From Cercis canadensis (lineage: Eukaryota; Streptophyta; Magnoliopsida; Fabales; Fabaceae), in assembly GCA_003255065.1 (NCBI GenBank), contig QAOA01005223.1, positions 455,175-519,174 on the forward strand: a stretch of DNA of 64,000 nt, in the 5' to 3' direction. The stretch's first letter is position 1, and every line of letters begins with the position of its first letter. Under the pieces are notes generated by a model. That model was not told the DNA's origin. It did not search any database and was given only the letters and a program-made list of their open reading frames with translations. This document shows, piece by piece, positions 13,260 to 25,963 of the stretch. The position numbers and the translations under genes were made by a program.

Positions 13260-14960
13260 CGAAACAGGGTCCAGAAAAGTTATAGTTACTCCCCATGACA
13301 TAGTCCCGTCCCAGATATTGGGAAACACAACAGAAATATCTGAGTCAGAAATAGGGATGAACCGAAACAGGTTCTCGGACCAGATATACTGACTCACCAG
13401 GAAACAGTCCCGTCCCAGATATATGGAAACACAATATAAATATCCGAGTCAGTAACAGGGATGAACCGAAAAAGGGTCCCGGACCAGATATAGTGACTTA
13501 CCAGAAAACAGTCCCATACCAGATACAGGAAAACACAAGAAAAATATTTGATTCAGAAAAAGGGATGAACCGAAACAGGGTCCCGGACAAGATACACTGA
13601 CTCACCAAGAAAGAGTCCCGTCCCAGAAATATGAAAACATAATAGAAATATCCGAGTCAGAAACAGGGATAGGGTCCCGGTCCAGATATAGTGACTCACC
13701 AGGAAACAGTCCCGTCCCATATATAGGGAAACACAATAGAAATATCCGAGTCAGAAACAGGGATGAACCAAAACAGGGTCCCGGACCAGATATAGTGACT
13801 TACCAGGAAACAGTCCCGTCCCGGATATAGGGAAACACAATATAAATATCCGAGTCAGAAACAGGGATGAACCGAAACAGGGTCCCGAACCAGATATTTT
13901 TTCTCACCAAGAAATAGTCCGGTCCCAGATATAGGGAAACACAATACAAATATCCGAGTCAGAAACTTTGAAGAACTGAAAAAGGGTGCCAGACCAGATA
14001 TAGTGTCTCACCAGGAAACTGTCCAGTCCCAGATACAGGGAAACACGAGAAAAATATCCGAGTCAGAAACAGGGATGAACCGAAACAGGGTCCCGGACCA
14101 GAAATAGTGACTCACCAGGAAACTGTTCCTTCCCAGATACAGGGAAACACGAGAAAAATATCCGAGTCAGAAATAGGGATGAACCGAAACAGGGTCCTGG
14201 TCCAGATATAGTGAATCACTAAGAAAGAGTCCCGTCGCATATATAGGGAAACACAATAGAAATATCCGAGTCAGAAATAGGGATGAACCAGAACAGGGTC
14301 CCGGACCAGATATAATGACTTACCAGGAAACAATCCCGTCCCAGATACAGGGAAACACTATAAAAATATCCGAGTCAGAAACAGGGATGAACCGAAACAG
14401 ATTCCTGGACCAGATATAGTGACTCACCAGGAAACTATCCAGTCCCATATACAGGGAAACATGAGAAAAATATCCAAGTTAAAAACAGGGATGAACCGAA
14501 ACAGGGTCGTGGACCAGATATACTGACTCACCAGGAGAAAGTCCCGTCCCAGATATATGGAAACATAATCGAAATATCCGAGTCAGAAACAGGGATGAAC
14601 CAAAACAGGGACCGGACCAGATATAGTGACTCACCAGAAAACTGTTTCGTCCCAGATATATGGAAACACAAGGAAAATATCTGAGTCAGAAACAGGGATG
14701 AACCGAAACAGGTTCCTAGACCAGATATAGTGACTCACCAGGAAACTGCCTGTTCCAGATACAGGGAAACAAGAGAAAAATATTCGAGTCAGAAACAGGG
14801 ATGAACCGAAACAGGGTTCCGTTCCAGATATAGTGACTCACCAGGAAACATTTCCGTCCCATATATAAGGAAACACAATAGAAATATACGAGTCAGAAAC
14901 AGGGATAAACCGAAACAAGGTCCCGAACGAGATATAGTTACTCACCAGGAAACAGTCTCG
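13260..14960 (+). repeat. Segmental paralogue of window positions 1 to about 1500
   Basis: The order of monomer variants matches the start of the window. Shared marks include AATATAAATATCCGAGTCAG followed by TAACAGGG at 172 and 13431, the GAAAGAGTCCC monomer with CATAATAG, the TTTTTTCTCACC monomer near 645 and 13888, and the CTTTGAAGAACT module near 718 and 13966. The offset changes from about 13259 to about 13463 along the pair. That implies a gain or loss of about two monomers. A 10-base deletion near 13670 is private to this copy. Confidence 0.75.
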
Positions 14961-17900
14961 TCCTAGATACAGGGAAACACGAGAAAAATATCCGAGTCAG
15001 AAACTGGGATGAACCGAAAAAGTTTGCCGGACAAGATATAGTGAATCACCAGAAACTGTCCAGTCCCATGTACAGGGAAACACGAGAAAAATATCCGAGT
15101 CAGAAATAAGGATGAACTGAAAGAGGGTCTCGGACATGATATACTGACTCACCAGGAAACAGTCCCGTCCCATATATATGGAAACACAATAGAAATATCC
15201 GAGTCAGAAACAGGGATGAACCGAAAAATGGTCCCGAACTAGATATAGAGTCTCACCAGAAAACAGTCCCTTACCAGATACAGGGAAACACGAGAAAAAT
15301 ATTTGATTCAGAAATAGGGATGAACCGAAACAATGTCCCGGACCAAATATACTGACTCACCAAGAAACCATCCCGTCCCAGATATATGGAAACACAATAG
15401 AAATATCCGAATCAGAAAAAAGGATGAACCGAAACAGGGTCCTGGTCCAGATATAGTGACTCAACAGGAAAAAGTCCCGTCCCATATATAGGGAAACACA
15501 ATAGAAATATCTGAGTCAGAAACAGGGATGAACCAAAACAGGATTCCGGACCAGATATAGTGACTCACCAGGAAACAGTCCCGTCCTGGATACAGGGAAA
15601 CACAATAGAAATATCCGAGTCAGAAACAGGGATAAACCGAAACAGGATCCCGGACCAGATATTGTTATTCACTAAGAAATAGTCCCGTCCCAGATATAGG
15701 GAAACATAATAGAAATATCCGAGTCAGAAATTTTGAATAAATGAAACAGGGTCTCGGATCAGATATACTGACTCCCCAGGAAACAGTCCCGTCCCAGATA
15801 TATGGAAACACAATAGAAATATCCGAGTCAAAAACAGGGTTGAACCGAAAAAGGGTCCCGGACCAGATATAGTGACTCACCAGGAAACAGTCCTATACCA
15901 GATAAAGGGAAACACAAGAAAAATATTTGATAAAGTAACATGGTTGAACCGAAACAGGGTCCCGGACAAAATATAGTTACTCACCAGGACACAGTCCCAT
16001 CCCAGATATTAGGAAACACAAAAGGAATATCCGAGTCAAAAACAGGGATAAACCGAAACAGGTTCCCGGACCAGATATAGTTACTCACCAGAAAACAGTC
16101 CTATACCAGATACAGGGAAAGACGAGAAAAATATTTGATTCAGAAATAGGGATGAACCGAAACAGGGTCCCGGACCAGATATACTGACTCACCAAGAAAC
16201 AGTCCCGTCCCAAATATATCGAATCACAATAGAAATATCCGAATCAGAAACAGTGATGAACCGAAACAGGGTCTTGGTCCAGATATAGTGACTCACCAGG
16301 AAATAGTCTCGTCCCATACATAGGGAAACACAATAGAAATATCCGAGTCAGAAACAGGGATGAACCAAAACAGGGTCCCGGACCAAATATAGTGACTTAC
16401 CAGGAAACAGTCCCGTCTCGGATACTGGGAAACACAATAGAAATATCCAAGTCAGAAACAGGGATGAACCGAAGTAGGATCCCGAACCAGATATTGTTAC
16501 TCATCAAGAAATAGTCCCGTCCCAGATACAGGGAAACAAAATAGAAATATCCAAGTTAGAAATTTTGAATAACTGAAACAGGGTCCCGGACAAGATATAG
16601 TGACTCACCAGGAAACTGTCCAGCCCCAGATATAGGGAAACATGAGAAAAATATCCGAGTCAGAAACAGGGAATAACCGAAGCAGGGTCCCGGAATAGAT
16701 ATAGTAACTCACCAGGAAACTGTTTCGTCCCAGATACACGGAAACACGTGAAAAATATTAAAGATAGAAACAGGGATGAACTGAAATAGGGTCCCAGACC
16801 ACATATAGTAACTCACCAGAAAACTGTCTAGTCCCAGATACAGGAAAACACGAGAAAAACATCCAAGTCAGAAACAGGAATGAACCGAAACAGTGTCGTG
16901 GACCAGATATACTGACTCACCAGGAAAAAGTCCCGTCCCAAATAGATGGAAACACAATAGAAATATTCGAGTCAGAAACAGGGATGAATCGAAACAGGGA
17001 CCGGACCAGATATAATGACTCACCAGAAAACTGTTTCGTCCTAGATATAGGAAAACACAAGAAAAATATCTGAGTTAGAAACAGGGATAAACCGAAACAG
17101 GTTCCTAGACCAGATATAGTTACTCACCATGAAACTGTCCCGTTCCAAATAAAGGGAAACAAAAGAAAAATATCCGAGTCAGAAACAGGGATGAACAGAA
17201 ACAGGGTCTCGGATCAGATATACTGACTCACCAGGAAACAGTCCCGTCCCAGATATATGAAAACACAATAGAAATATCCGAGTCAGAAACTAGGATGAAC
17301 CGAAACCGGGTCCCGGACAAGATATAGTGACTCACCAGGAAGTTGTCCAGTCCCATATGCAGGGAAACACGAGAAAAATATCTGAATCAGAAACAGGGAT
17401 GAACCGAAACAGGGTCTCGGACAAGATATACTGACTAAGCAAGACACAGTCCCGTCCCAGATATTGGGAAACACAAAAGAAATATCCAAGTCAGAAACAG
17501 AGATGAACCGAAACAGGGTTCCGGACCAGATATAGTGACTCACCAGGAAACTGTCCAGTCCCATATACAGGGAATCACGAGAAAAATATCCGAGTCAGAA
17601 ATAGGGATGAACCGAAACAGGCTCCCGGATCAGATATACTGACTCTTCAGGAAACAGTCCAGTCCCAGATATATGAAAACACATTAGAAATATCCGAGTC
17701 AGAAACAGGGGTGAACCGAAAAAGGGTCCCAGACCAGATACAGTGACTCACCAGAAAACAGTCTGATACCAGATACATGAAAACATGAGAAAAATATTTG
17801 ATTCAGAAATAGAGATGAATCGAAACAGGGACCCGGACCAGATATAGTTACTCAACAGGAAATAGTCCCGCCCCAGATATATGAAACACAATAGAAATAT

Positions 17901-20900
17901 CCGACTCAGAAACAGGGATAAACCGAAACAAGGTCCCATACCAGATATAGTTAGTCACCAGGAAAATGTCTTGTCCTAGATAAAGGGAAACACGATAAAA
18001 ATATCTGAGTCAGAAACGGGGATTAACCGAAACAGGATCCCGTACCAGATATACTGACTTACCAGGAAACTGTCCAGTGCCATATATAGGGAAACAAAAG
18101 AAAAATATTCGAGTCAGAAAAAATGATACACCGTAACATGGTCCCGGACCAGATATAGTGACTCACCAGGAAACAGTCCTGCCCCAGATATAGGGAAACA
18201 AAATAGAAATATCTGAGTCAGAAACAGGGATAAACCGAAACAGGGTCCCGGACCAGATATAGTGACTCACCAGGAAACAGTCCTATCCCAGATATAGGAA
18301 AACAAAATAGAAATATCCGAGTCAAAAATAGGGATAAACCGAAACAGGGTCCCGAACCAGATATAGTTACTTACCAAGAAACAGTCTCGTCATAAATAGA
18401 GGGAAACACGAGAAAAATATCCGAGTCAGAAACAAAGATGAACCGAAACAGGGTCCAGGACCAGATATAGTGACTCACTAGGAAACTGTACAGTCCCATA
18501 AACAGGGAATCATGAGAAAAATATTTGAGTCATAAACAGGGATGAACCGAAACAGGGTCCCGGACGAGATATACTGACTCACCAAGAAACAGTCTCGTTC
18601 CATATATATGGAAACACAATAGAAATATCCGAGTCAGAAACAGGGATGAACCGAAACAGGATCCCGGACAAGATATAGTGACTCACCAGCAAACAGTCCC
18701 GTCCCAGATATAGGGAAGCACAATAGAAATATCCGAGTCAGAAAAAGGTATAAACCGAAACAAGGTCCCGGACAAGATATAGTTACTCAACAGGAAACAA
18801 TCTCGTCCTAGATACAGGGAAACACAAGAAAAATATCTGAGTCAGAAACAGATATGATCCGAAACAGGGTCCCGTACCAGATATAGTGACTCACCAGGAA
18901 ACTGTCCAGTGCCATATACAGGGAAATAAAAGAAAAATATTCGAGTCAGAAACAGGGATAAACCGAAACAGGGTCACGGACAAGATATAGTGACTCACCA
19001 GGAAACAGTCCTGTCCCAGATATAGGGAAACAAAATAGAAATATCCGAGTCAGAAACAGGGATAAACTGAAACAGGGTCCCTTGACCACATATATTGACT
19101 AAACAAGAAACAGTCCAATCCCAGATATATGGAAACACAATAGAAATATCCGAGTCAGAAACAAGGATGAACCGAAACAGGGTCCCGGTCCAGATATAGT
19201 TACTCACCAGGAAACAGTCCCGTCCCGTATATAGGGAAACACAATAGAAATATCCGAGTCAGAAACAGGGATGAACCGAAACAGGGTCCCGGACCAGATA
19301 TTGTTACTCACCAAGAAACAGTCCCGTCCCAGATATAAGGAAATACAATAGAAATATCCGAGTCAGAAATTTTGAATAACTGAAAGAGGGTCTCGGATCA
19401 GATATACTGACTCACCAGGAAACAGTCACGTCCCAGATATATGGAAACACAATAGAAATATCCGAGTCAGAAACTGGGATGAACCGAAAGCGGGTCCCGA
19501 ACCAGATATAGTGACTTACCAGGAAACTGTCCAGTTCCATATACAGGGAAACACGAGAAAAATATCCGAATCAGAAACAGGGCTAAACCGAAATAGGGTC
19601 TCGGACAAGATATACTGACTCACCAAGAAACAGTCCCGTCCCAGATATATGGAAACACATTAGAAATATTCGAGTAAGAAATAGGGGTGAACCGAAAATG
19701 GGTCCTGGACTTGGTATAGTGATTCACTAGAAAACAGTCTCATACCAGCTACAGGGAAACAAGAGAAAAATATCCGAGTCAGAAACAGGGATGAACCGAA
19801 ACTGGGTCCCGGTCCAGATATAGTGACTCACCAGGAAACAGTCCCGTCCCATATATAGGGAAACACAATAGAAGTATCCGAGTCAGAAACAGGGATGAAC
19901 CGAAACAGGGACCCGAACCAAATATAGTTACTCACCAGGAAACAGTCCCGCCCCAGATATAGGGAAACACAATAGAAATATTCGAGTCAGAAACAGGGAT
20001 AAACCGAAACAAGGTCCCAGACCAGATATAGTTACTCACCAGGAAACTGTCTCGCCCTAGATAAAAGGAAACACGATAAAAATATCTGAGACAAAAACGG
20101 AGATTAACCGGAACAGGGTCCCGTACCAGATATAGTGACTCACCAGGAAACTGTCCTGTGCCATATACAGGGAAACAAAAGAAAAATATCCGAGTCAGAA
20201 ACAGGGATAAACCGAATCAGGATCCCGGACCAGATATAGTGACTCACCAGGAAACAGTCCTTTCCCAGATATAGGGAAACAAAATACAAATATCTCAGTA
20301 AGAAACAGGGATAAACCGAAACAGGGTCCCGGACCAGATATAGTTACTTACCAGGAAATAGTCTCGCCCCAGATACAGGAAAACACGAGAAAACTATCCA
20401 AGTAAGAAACAAGGATGAACCGAAATAGGGTCCCGGACCAGATATAGTGACTGACAAGGAAACTGTCCCGTCCCAGATACAAGGAAACACGAGAAAAATA
20501 TCCAAGTCAGAAACAAGGATTAACCGAAACAGGGTCGTGGACCAGATATACTGGCTCACCAGGAAACAGTCTCGTCCCAGATATATGGAAACACAATAGA
20601 AATATCCGAGAAAGAAACAGGGATGAACCGAAACAGGGACCCGGACCAGAAATAGTGACTCACCAGGAAACTGTTTCGTCCCAGATATAAGAAAACAAAA
20701 GAAAAATATCTCAGTTAGAAACAGGGATGAACCGAAACAAGTTCCTAGACCAGATATAGTGACTAACCAGGAAACAGTCCCGTCCCAGATATAGGGAAAC
20801 ACAATAGAAATATCCGAGTCAGAAACAGATATGAACCGAAACAGGTTCCCGGACTAGATATAGTGACTCACCAGGAAACATTCCCGTCCCAGATACAGGG

Positions 20901-21397
20901 AAACACGAGAAAAATATTTGAGTCAGAAACAGGGATCAACCGAAACAGGGTCCCGGACCAGATATAGTTACTCACCAGGAAACTGTCCCGTCCCAGATAC
21001 AAGGAAACAAGAGAAAAATATCCGAGTCAGAAACAGGGATGAACCGAAACAGGGTCCCAGACCGGATATTGTTACTCACCAAGAAACAGTCCCGTCCCAG
21101 ATATAGGGAAACACAATAGAAATATCCGAGTCAGAAATTTTGAATAATTGAAACAGGGTCTCGGATCAGATATACTGACTCACCAAGAAACAGTCCCGTC
21201 CCAAATATATGGAAACACAATAGAAATATCCGAGTCAGAAACTGGGATGAACCGAAAACGGGTCCCGGACCAGATGTAGTGACTCACTAGGAAACTGTCC
21301 AGTCCCATATACAGGGAAACACGAGAAAAATATCCGAATCAGAAACAGGGATGAACCGAAACAGGGTCTCGGACAAGATATACTGACTCACCAAGAA

Positions 21398-21402
21398 ACA
21401 GT
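21398..21402. repeat. Left target-site duplication, LTR family II copy 1
   Basis: ACAGT, repeated at 22722-22726 after the LTR. It comes from the GAAACAGTCCCG part of the monomer. Confidence 0.9.
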
Positions 21403-22721
21403 TGATAACACATCATTTTATACTACTTGTTTCCCTTTTACTTAATCTTTTAGTGTGTGTTTCTAGTGATTTTTATGGCTTTTAGACATGTTTCCTAGAT
21501 TTGAACTTCTTGGTGCTTGTAGATTTTAATTGCTTAACTGTTAAATTCTGGCACTGCTTACGTTTTTTACCATATCTTTTGCTACAGATGTCCGATTGAT
21601 GTGATTCCAGTTTCGTTGGAAAGCTAACAGAAAATTCCAAATTTCATATGAAGTTCCCAGAAGCTGATTCTCACGTCTGGACAACTGAAATTCGCGTGCA
21701 AGCAGTCCAGATTTTCTGCTCGGCCCAGCACTCCGCCCAGCATTGACTGATTCCTTTCCTTAGGGCTGCCTATTGGACCAGAGCATGTTTATTTGGGCCA
21801 ACATCTGCTTTTTGGGCCAGCACACATGACATTAGGGCTTGATCATGTTTTTACCATTAATAATTTAGGAAACTAGGTTTATTTTGTAATTAGGAAACCA
21901 TTAGGAAACCTAGAGGAGGCAGCCAGCTAGTATATATTCTCAAGTTGTTGAGGCAAAACATACACAATCAGAAGAGATACGAAATTCCTTGAGCTGCTGC
22001 TGCCTCCTTTGCTGAGTTCGTTTTTTCCCTTTGCTTTGTGTTCAAGTCTTCCATGGAAGGCTAAGTTCGTTTGTAATCAATTCAAGAGGAGCCAAACTTG
22101 ACAATCCAGAGTTCCTGTGCTTCAACCGGGTTTGATTTAATTTAATTTGAATTACTGCTTCTCCCCTTCTTCATGTGATTGAATGGTACTTTGATTCCAT
22201 GAGTTGTATGAATTTAAATCGGTTGATTAGATTCATAACAGTAATCAGATTGATAATCATACTTTAAAGGTCTTTAATATATGGTTAACTTGGATAATTC
22301 GGTTATTAAATTAATCTGGATTTAGTGCTATAGAGCGGTTGCCTAGAGTCTTAATTCCATGATTAATTGAATCCTGATTGGTAAATCAGTAGGAATTCTA
22401 AGTGTTATTGTTAGGGGTTCTAGGTAACACTTAACCAAGAATTAAATCAGATCTGGGTTATCTTTAGTGAACAAGGATGGATTAAGGTTTGGTTGCCTGC
22501 TTGAGTTGATTGTGTTTTCTCTTATTTGATAAATTCAGCTTACTGCTTTCTAAATTCTTAATATATTGCATTCAACACAAACCCCCCCTTATTCTGTTCT
22601 TGTTTAAGTTCTTAAAAGATTAGTTGTTCTGGTAAATCCTTGGGAGATGACACTGGTTGCATCCTATACTACAAATTAGTTGCAATTAGTAGTTTAATTT
22701 TGTACGGTTCGGCACCCGTCA
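21403..22721 (+). mobile_element. Solo LTR family II, copy 1 (1319 bp)
   Basis: The segment starts TGATAACACATC and ends GGCACCCGTCA, with ACAGT duplicated on both sides. It has the expected order for an LTR: a U3-like left half with GGGCCA-type motifs, a TATA-like TATATATT at 21931-21938, a C-rich tract (ACAAACCCCCCC) near 22578 and a U5-like end (AATCCTTGGGAGATGACACTGG near 22634). There is no internal retrotransposon sequence on either side. The right flank continues the same monomer that the left flank interrupts, so this copy has the cleanest original insertion context. It differs from copy 2 by about a dozen substitutions and small indels by eye. Confidence 0.9.
21931..21938 (+). promoter_or_regulatory. 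Possible TATA box, LTR family II copy 1
   Basis: TATATATT lies in the LTR middle, just after GGAGGCAGCCAGCTAG, and is conserved at the same position in all three copies. Confidence 0.5.
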
Positions 22722-23350
22722 ACAGTCCCGTCCTAGATATATGGAAACACAATAGAAATATCCGAGTCAGAAACAGGGTTGAACCGAAAAAGGGTCCCGG
22801 ACCATATATAGTGACTCACCAGGAAACAGTCCTGTACCAGATACAGGGAAACACGAGAAAAATATTTGATACAGAAACATGGATGAACCGAAACAGGGTC
22901 CCGGACAAGATATGGTTAATCACCAGGAAACCGTCCCGTCCCAGATATTGGGAAACACAATAGAAATATCCGAGTCAGAAACAGGGATGAACCGAAACAG
23001 GGTCCCAGACCAGATATTGTTACTCACCAAGAAACAGTCCCGTCCCAGATATAGGGAAACACAATAGAAATATCCGAGTCAGAAATTTTGAATAACTGAA
23101 ACAGGGTCTCGGATCAGATATACTGACTCACCAGGAAACAGTCCCGTCCCAGATATATGGAAACACAATAGAAATATCCGAGTCAGAAATTGGGATGATT
23201 CGAAAGCGGGTCCCGGACCAGATATAGTGACTCACCAGGAAACTGTCCAGTCCCATATACAGGGAAACACGAGAAAAATATCCGAATCAGAAACAGGGAT
23301 GAACCGAAACAAGGTCTCGGACAAGATATACTGACTCACCAAGAAATAGT
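22722..23350 (+). repeat. Satellite segment between two LTR copies (629 bp)
   Basis: These are about six 104-bp monomers of subfamily 1 in the usual orientation. The last part (about 22990-23350) is a close paralogue of the satellite left of LTR copy 1 (about 21040-21402), including the TTTTGAATAACT module and the GATATTGTTACTCACC monomer. The first part matches the type seen at about 52868-53090. It contains no primer-binding site, polypurine tract or coding sequence. The two flanking LTRs are therefore not the ends of one intact element. Confidence 0.93.
23346..23350. repeat. Left target-site duplication, LTR family II copy 2 (mutated)
   Basis: ATAGT here, against ACAGT at the right side (24668-24672) and in the other copies. 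A single C-to-T change after duplication explains it. Confidence 0.8.
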
Positions 23351-24667
23351 TGATAACACATCATTTTATACTACTTGTTTCCCTTTTACTTAGTCTTTTA
23401 GTGTGTGTTTCTAGTGATTTTTATGGCTTTTAGACATGTTTCATAGATTTGAACTTCTTGGTGCTTGTAGATTTTAATTGCTTAACTGTTAAATTCTGGC
23501 ACTGCTTACGTTTTTTACCATATCTTTTGCTACAGATGTCCGATTGATGTGATTCCAGTTTCGTTGGAAAGCTAACAGAAAATTCCAAATTTCATATGAA
23601 GTTCCCAGAAGCTGATTCTCACGTCTGGACAACTGAAATTCGCGTGCAAGCAGTCCAGATTTTCTGCTCGGCCCAGCACTCCGCCCAGCATTGACTGATT
23701 CCTTTCCTTAGGGCTGCCTATTGGACCAGAGCATGTTTATTTGGGCCAACATCTGCTTTTTGGGCCAGCACACATGACATTAGGGCTTGATCATGTTTTT
23801 ACCATTAATAATTTAGGAAACTAGGTTTATTTTGTAATTAGGAAACCATTAGGAAACCTAGAGGAGGCAGCCAGCTAGTATATATTCTCAAGTTGTTGAG
23901 GCAAAACATACACAATCAGAAGAGATACGAAATTCCTTGAGCTGCTGCTGCCTCCTTTGCTGAGTTCGTTTTTTCCCTTTGCTTTGTGTTCAAGTCTTCC
24001 ATGGAAGGCTAAGTTCGTTTGTAATCAATTCAAGAGGAGCCAAACTTGACAATCCAGAGTTCCTGTGCTTCAACCGGGTTTGATTTAATTTAATTTGAAT
24101 TACTGCTTCTCCCCTTCTTCATGTGATTGAATGGTACTTTGATTCCATGAGTTGTATGAATTTAAATCGGTTGATTAGATTCATAACAGTAATCAGATTG
24201 ATAATCATACTTTAAAGGTCTTTAGTATATGGTTAACTTGGATAATTCGTTTATTAAATTAATCTGGATTTAGTGATATAGAGCGGTTGCCTAGAGTCTT
24301 AATTCCAGATTAATTGAATCCTGATTGGTAAATCAGTAGGAATTCTAAGTGTTATTGTTAGGGGTTCCAGGTAACACTTAACCAAGAATTAAATCAGATC
24401 TGGGTTATCTTTAGTGAACAAGGATGGATTAAGGTTTGGTTTTCTGCTTGAGTTGATTGTGTTTTCTCTTATTTGATAAATTCAGTTTACTGCTTTCTAA
24501 ATTCTTAATATATTGCATTCAACACAAACCCCCCTTATTCTGTTCTTGTTTAAGTTCTTAAAAGATTAGTTGTTCTGGTAAATCCTTGGGAGACAACACT
24601 GGTTGCATCCTATACTACAAATTAGTTGCAATTAGTAGTTTAATTTTATACGGTTCGGCACCCGTCA
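23351..24667 (+). mobile_element. Solo LTR family II, copy 2 (1317 bp)
   Basis: Same ends and internal order as copy 1, starting exactly 1948 bp downstream of it. The insertion point within the monomer is identical and the right duplication is ACAGT. It shares some variants with copy 3 and not with copy 1 (CATAGATTTG, TGATATAGAGCGG, GGTTCCAGGTAAC, CAGTTTACTG), as well as the right flank with ATTGGGGTGAACC and CCCACATTAG. It shares other variants with copy 1 (TACAGATGTCC, GATTCCAG). Private changes include a 2-base deletion near 24308 and AGACAACACTGG near the 3' end. It arose by duplication together with satellite, not by a new insertion. Confidence 0.9.
23879..23886 (+). promoter_or_regulatory. 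Possible TATA box, LTR family II copy 2
   Basis: TATATATT, exactly 1948 bp after the equivalent in copy 1. Confidence 0.5.
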
Positions 24668-25963
24668 ACAGTCCCGTTCCAGATATATGGAAACACAATA
24701 GAAATATCCGACTCAGAAATTGGGGTGAACCGAAAAAGGGTCCCGGACCAGATAGAGTGACTCACCAGAAAACAGTCCCACATTAGATACAGGGAAACAC
24801 GAGAAAAATATTTGATTCAGAAACAGGGATGAACCGAAAAAGGGACCCGAACCAGATATAGTTACTCAGCAGGAAACAATCCCGCCCCAGATATAGGGAA
24901 ACACAATAGAAATATCCGAGTCAGAAACAGGGATAAACCGAAACAAGGTCCCAAACCAGATATAGTTACTCACCAGGAAACTGTCTCGTCCTAGATAAAG
25001 GGGAACACAATAAAAATATCTGAGTCAGAAACGGGGATTAACCGAAACAGGGTCCCGTATCAGATATAATGAGTCACTAGGAAACTGTCTAGTGCCATAT
25101 ACAGGGAAACAAAAGAAAAATATCCGAGTCAAAAATAGGGATAAACCGAAACAGGGTCCCGGACCAGATATAGTGACTCACCAGGAAACAGTCCTGTCCC
25201 AGATATAGGGAAACAAAATAGAAATATCCAAGTAAGACACAGGGATAAACCGAAATAGGGTCCCGGACCAGATATAGTTACTTACCAGGAAACAGTCTCG
25301 TCCTAGATAGAGGGAAACACGAGAAAAATATCCGAGTCAGAAACAGGGATGAACCGAAACAGGGTCTCAGACCAAATATAGTGACTTACCAGGAAACTGT
25401 CAAGTCCCATATACAGGGAATCACGAGAAAAATATTTGAGTCATAAACAGGGATGAACCGAAATAGGGCCCCGGTCTAGATATACTAACTCACCAGCAAA
25501 CAGTCCCGTTCTAGATATATGGAAAGACAATAGAAATATCCGAGTCAGAAACAGGGATTAACCCAAACAGGATCACGGACAAAATATAGTTACTCACCAG
25601 GAAACAGTCACGTCCCAGATATAGAGAAACACAATAGTAATATCCGTGTCAGAAACAGGGATAAACCGAAACAAGGTCCCGGACCAGATATAGTTACTTA
25701 AAAGAAAACAATCTCGTCCTAGGTACAGGTAAACACGAGCAAAATATCTGAGTCAGAAACAGAGATGAACCGAAATAGGGTCCCGTACCAGATGTAGTGA
25801 CTCACCAGGAAACTGTCCAGTTCAATATACAGGGAAACAAAAGAAAAATTTCGAGTCAGAAAAAAGGATAAACCGAAACAGGGTCCCGGACCAGATATAG
25901 TGACTCACCAAGAAGCAGTCCTGCCCCAGATATAGGGAAACAAAATAGAAATATCCGAGTCAG
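24668..25963 (+). repeat. 104-bp satellite array, subfamily 1, right of LTR copy 2
   Basis: About 12 monomers, starting with the right target duplication ACAGT at 24668-24672. They pair monomer by monomer with 58571-59765 after LTR copy 3, except that one monomer around 25620-25720 is missing in the other copy. The right end is defined by an 88-bp monomer at about 25960, where GTCAGAAA runs directly into AAGGGTCCCGG and the 16-bp module is lost. Beyond this point the neighbouring variants change to subfamily 2. Confidence 0.85.

Larger units (their letters stand above)
9842..21402 (+). repeat. 104-bp satellite array, subfamily 1, second block
   Basis: The array continues in the same orientation and register after the family I LTR. 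The GGTTCCTAGACC marker recurs near 9945, 11294, 12748, 14710 and 17100. Several of these spacings are close to whole multiples of 104 (13, 14 and 23 monomers). The segment from about 13260 to 14960 is a paralogue of the window start (1 to about 1500). The segment from about 15050 to 15900 is a paralogue of about 7200-8000. From about 15745 onward the block is the left part of a large duplication also seen at 52835-59765. Divergent last-module variants occur near 12110, 13966, 15730, 16562, 19366 and 21134. No coding gene, RNA gene or promoter is visible in these 11.5 kb. Confidence 0.95.
15745..25963 (+). repeat. Large segmental duplication, copy A (about 10.2 kb)
   Basis: This stretch is paralogous to about 52835-59765. 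Matching landmarks in order are: the TTTGATA monomer (about 15930 and 53020); the CAGGACACAG monomer; GGCTCCCGGATCAG with ACACATTAG (about 17620 and 53370); the CCCTTGACC monomer (19080 and 54827); the solo LTR family II; CCCACATTAGATACAGG (24775 and 58680); and GAAGCAGTCCTGCCCC (25914 and 59713). Relative to copy B it has about 1.4 kb extra satellite (about 16085-17480) and a second LTR with its flank (1948 bp). These two differences account for nearly all of the length difference. The right end is marked by loss of a 16-bp module at about 25963. Confidence 0.8.

Noticed and set aside
13660..13680. A junction of foreign DNA at a disrupted monomer
   Set aside because: It is only a 10-base internal deletion (GAACCGAAAC lost) in one monomer; sequence on both sides is ordinary satellite in register.
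20344..20802. Minus-strand open frame of 152 codons as a gene
   Set aside because: It consists wholly of satellite monomers; the peptide repeats shifted translations of the 104-bp unit, and similar frames occur across the array by chance loss of stops.
22640..22963. Open frame spanning the LTR end and satellite (also at 24586 and 58489)
   Set aside because: It joins the U5-like end of the LTR to satellite; the similarity among the three comes from the duplicated DNA, and the frames end at different places.
21403..24667. One complete LTR retrotransposon with two LTRs
   Set aside because: The 629 bp between the LTRs is only satellite, with no primer-binding site, polypurine tract, gag or pol, and each LTR has its own ACAGT-type duplication.
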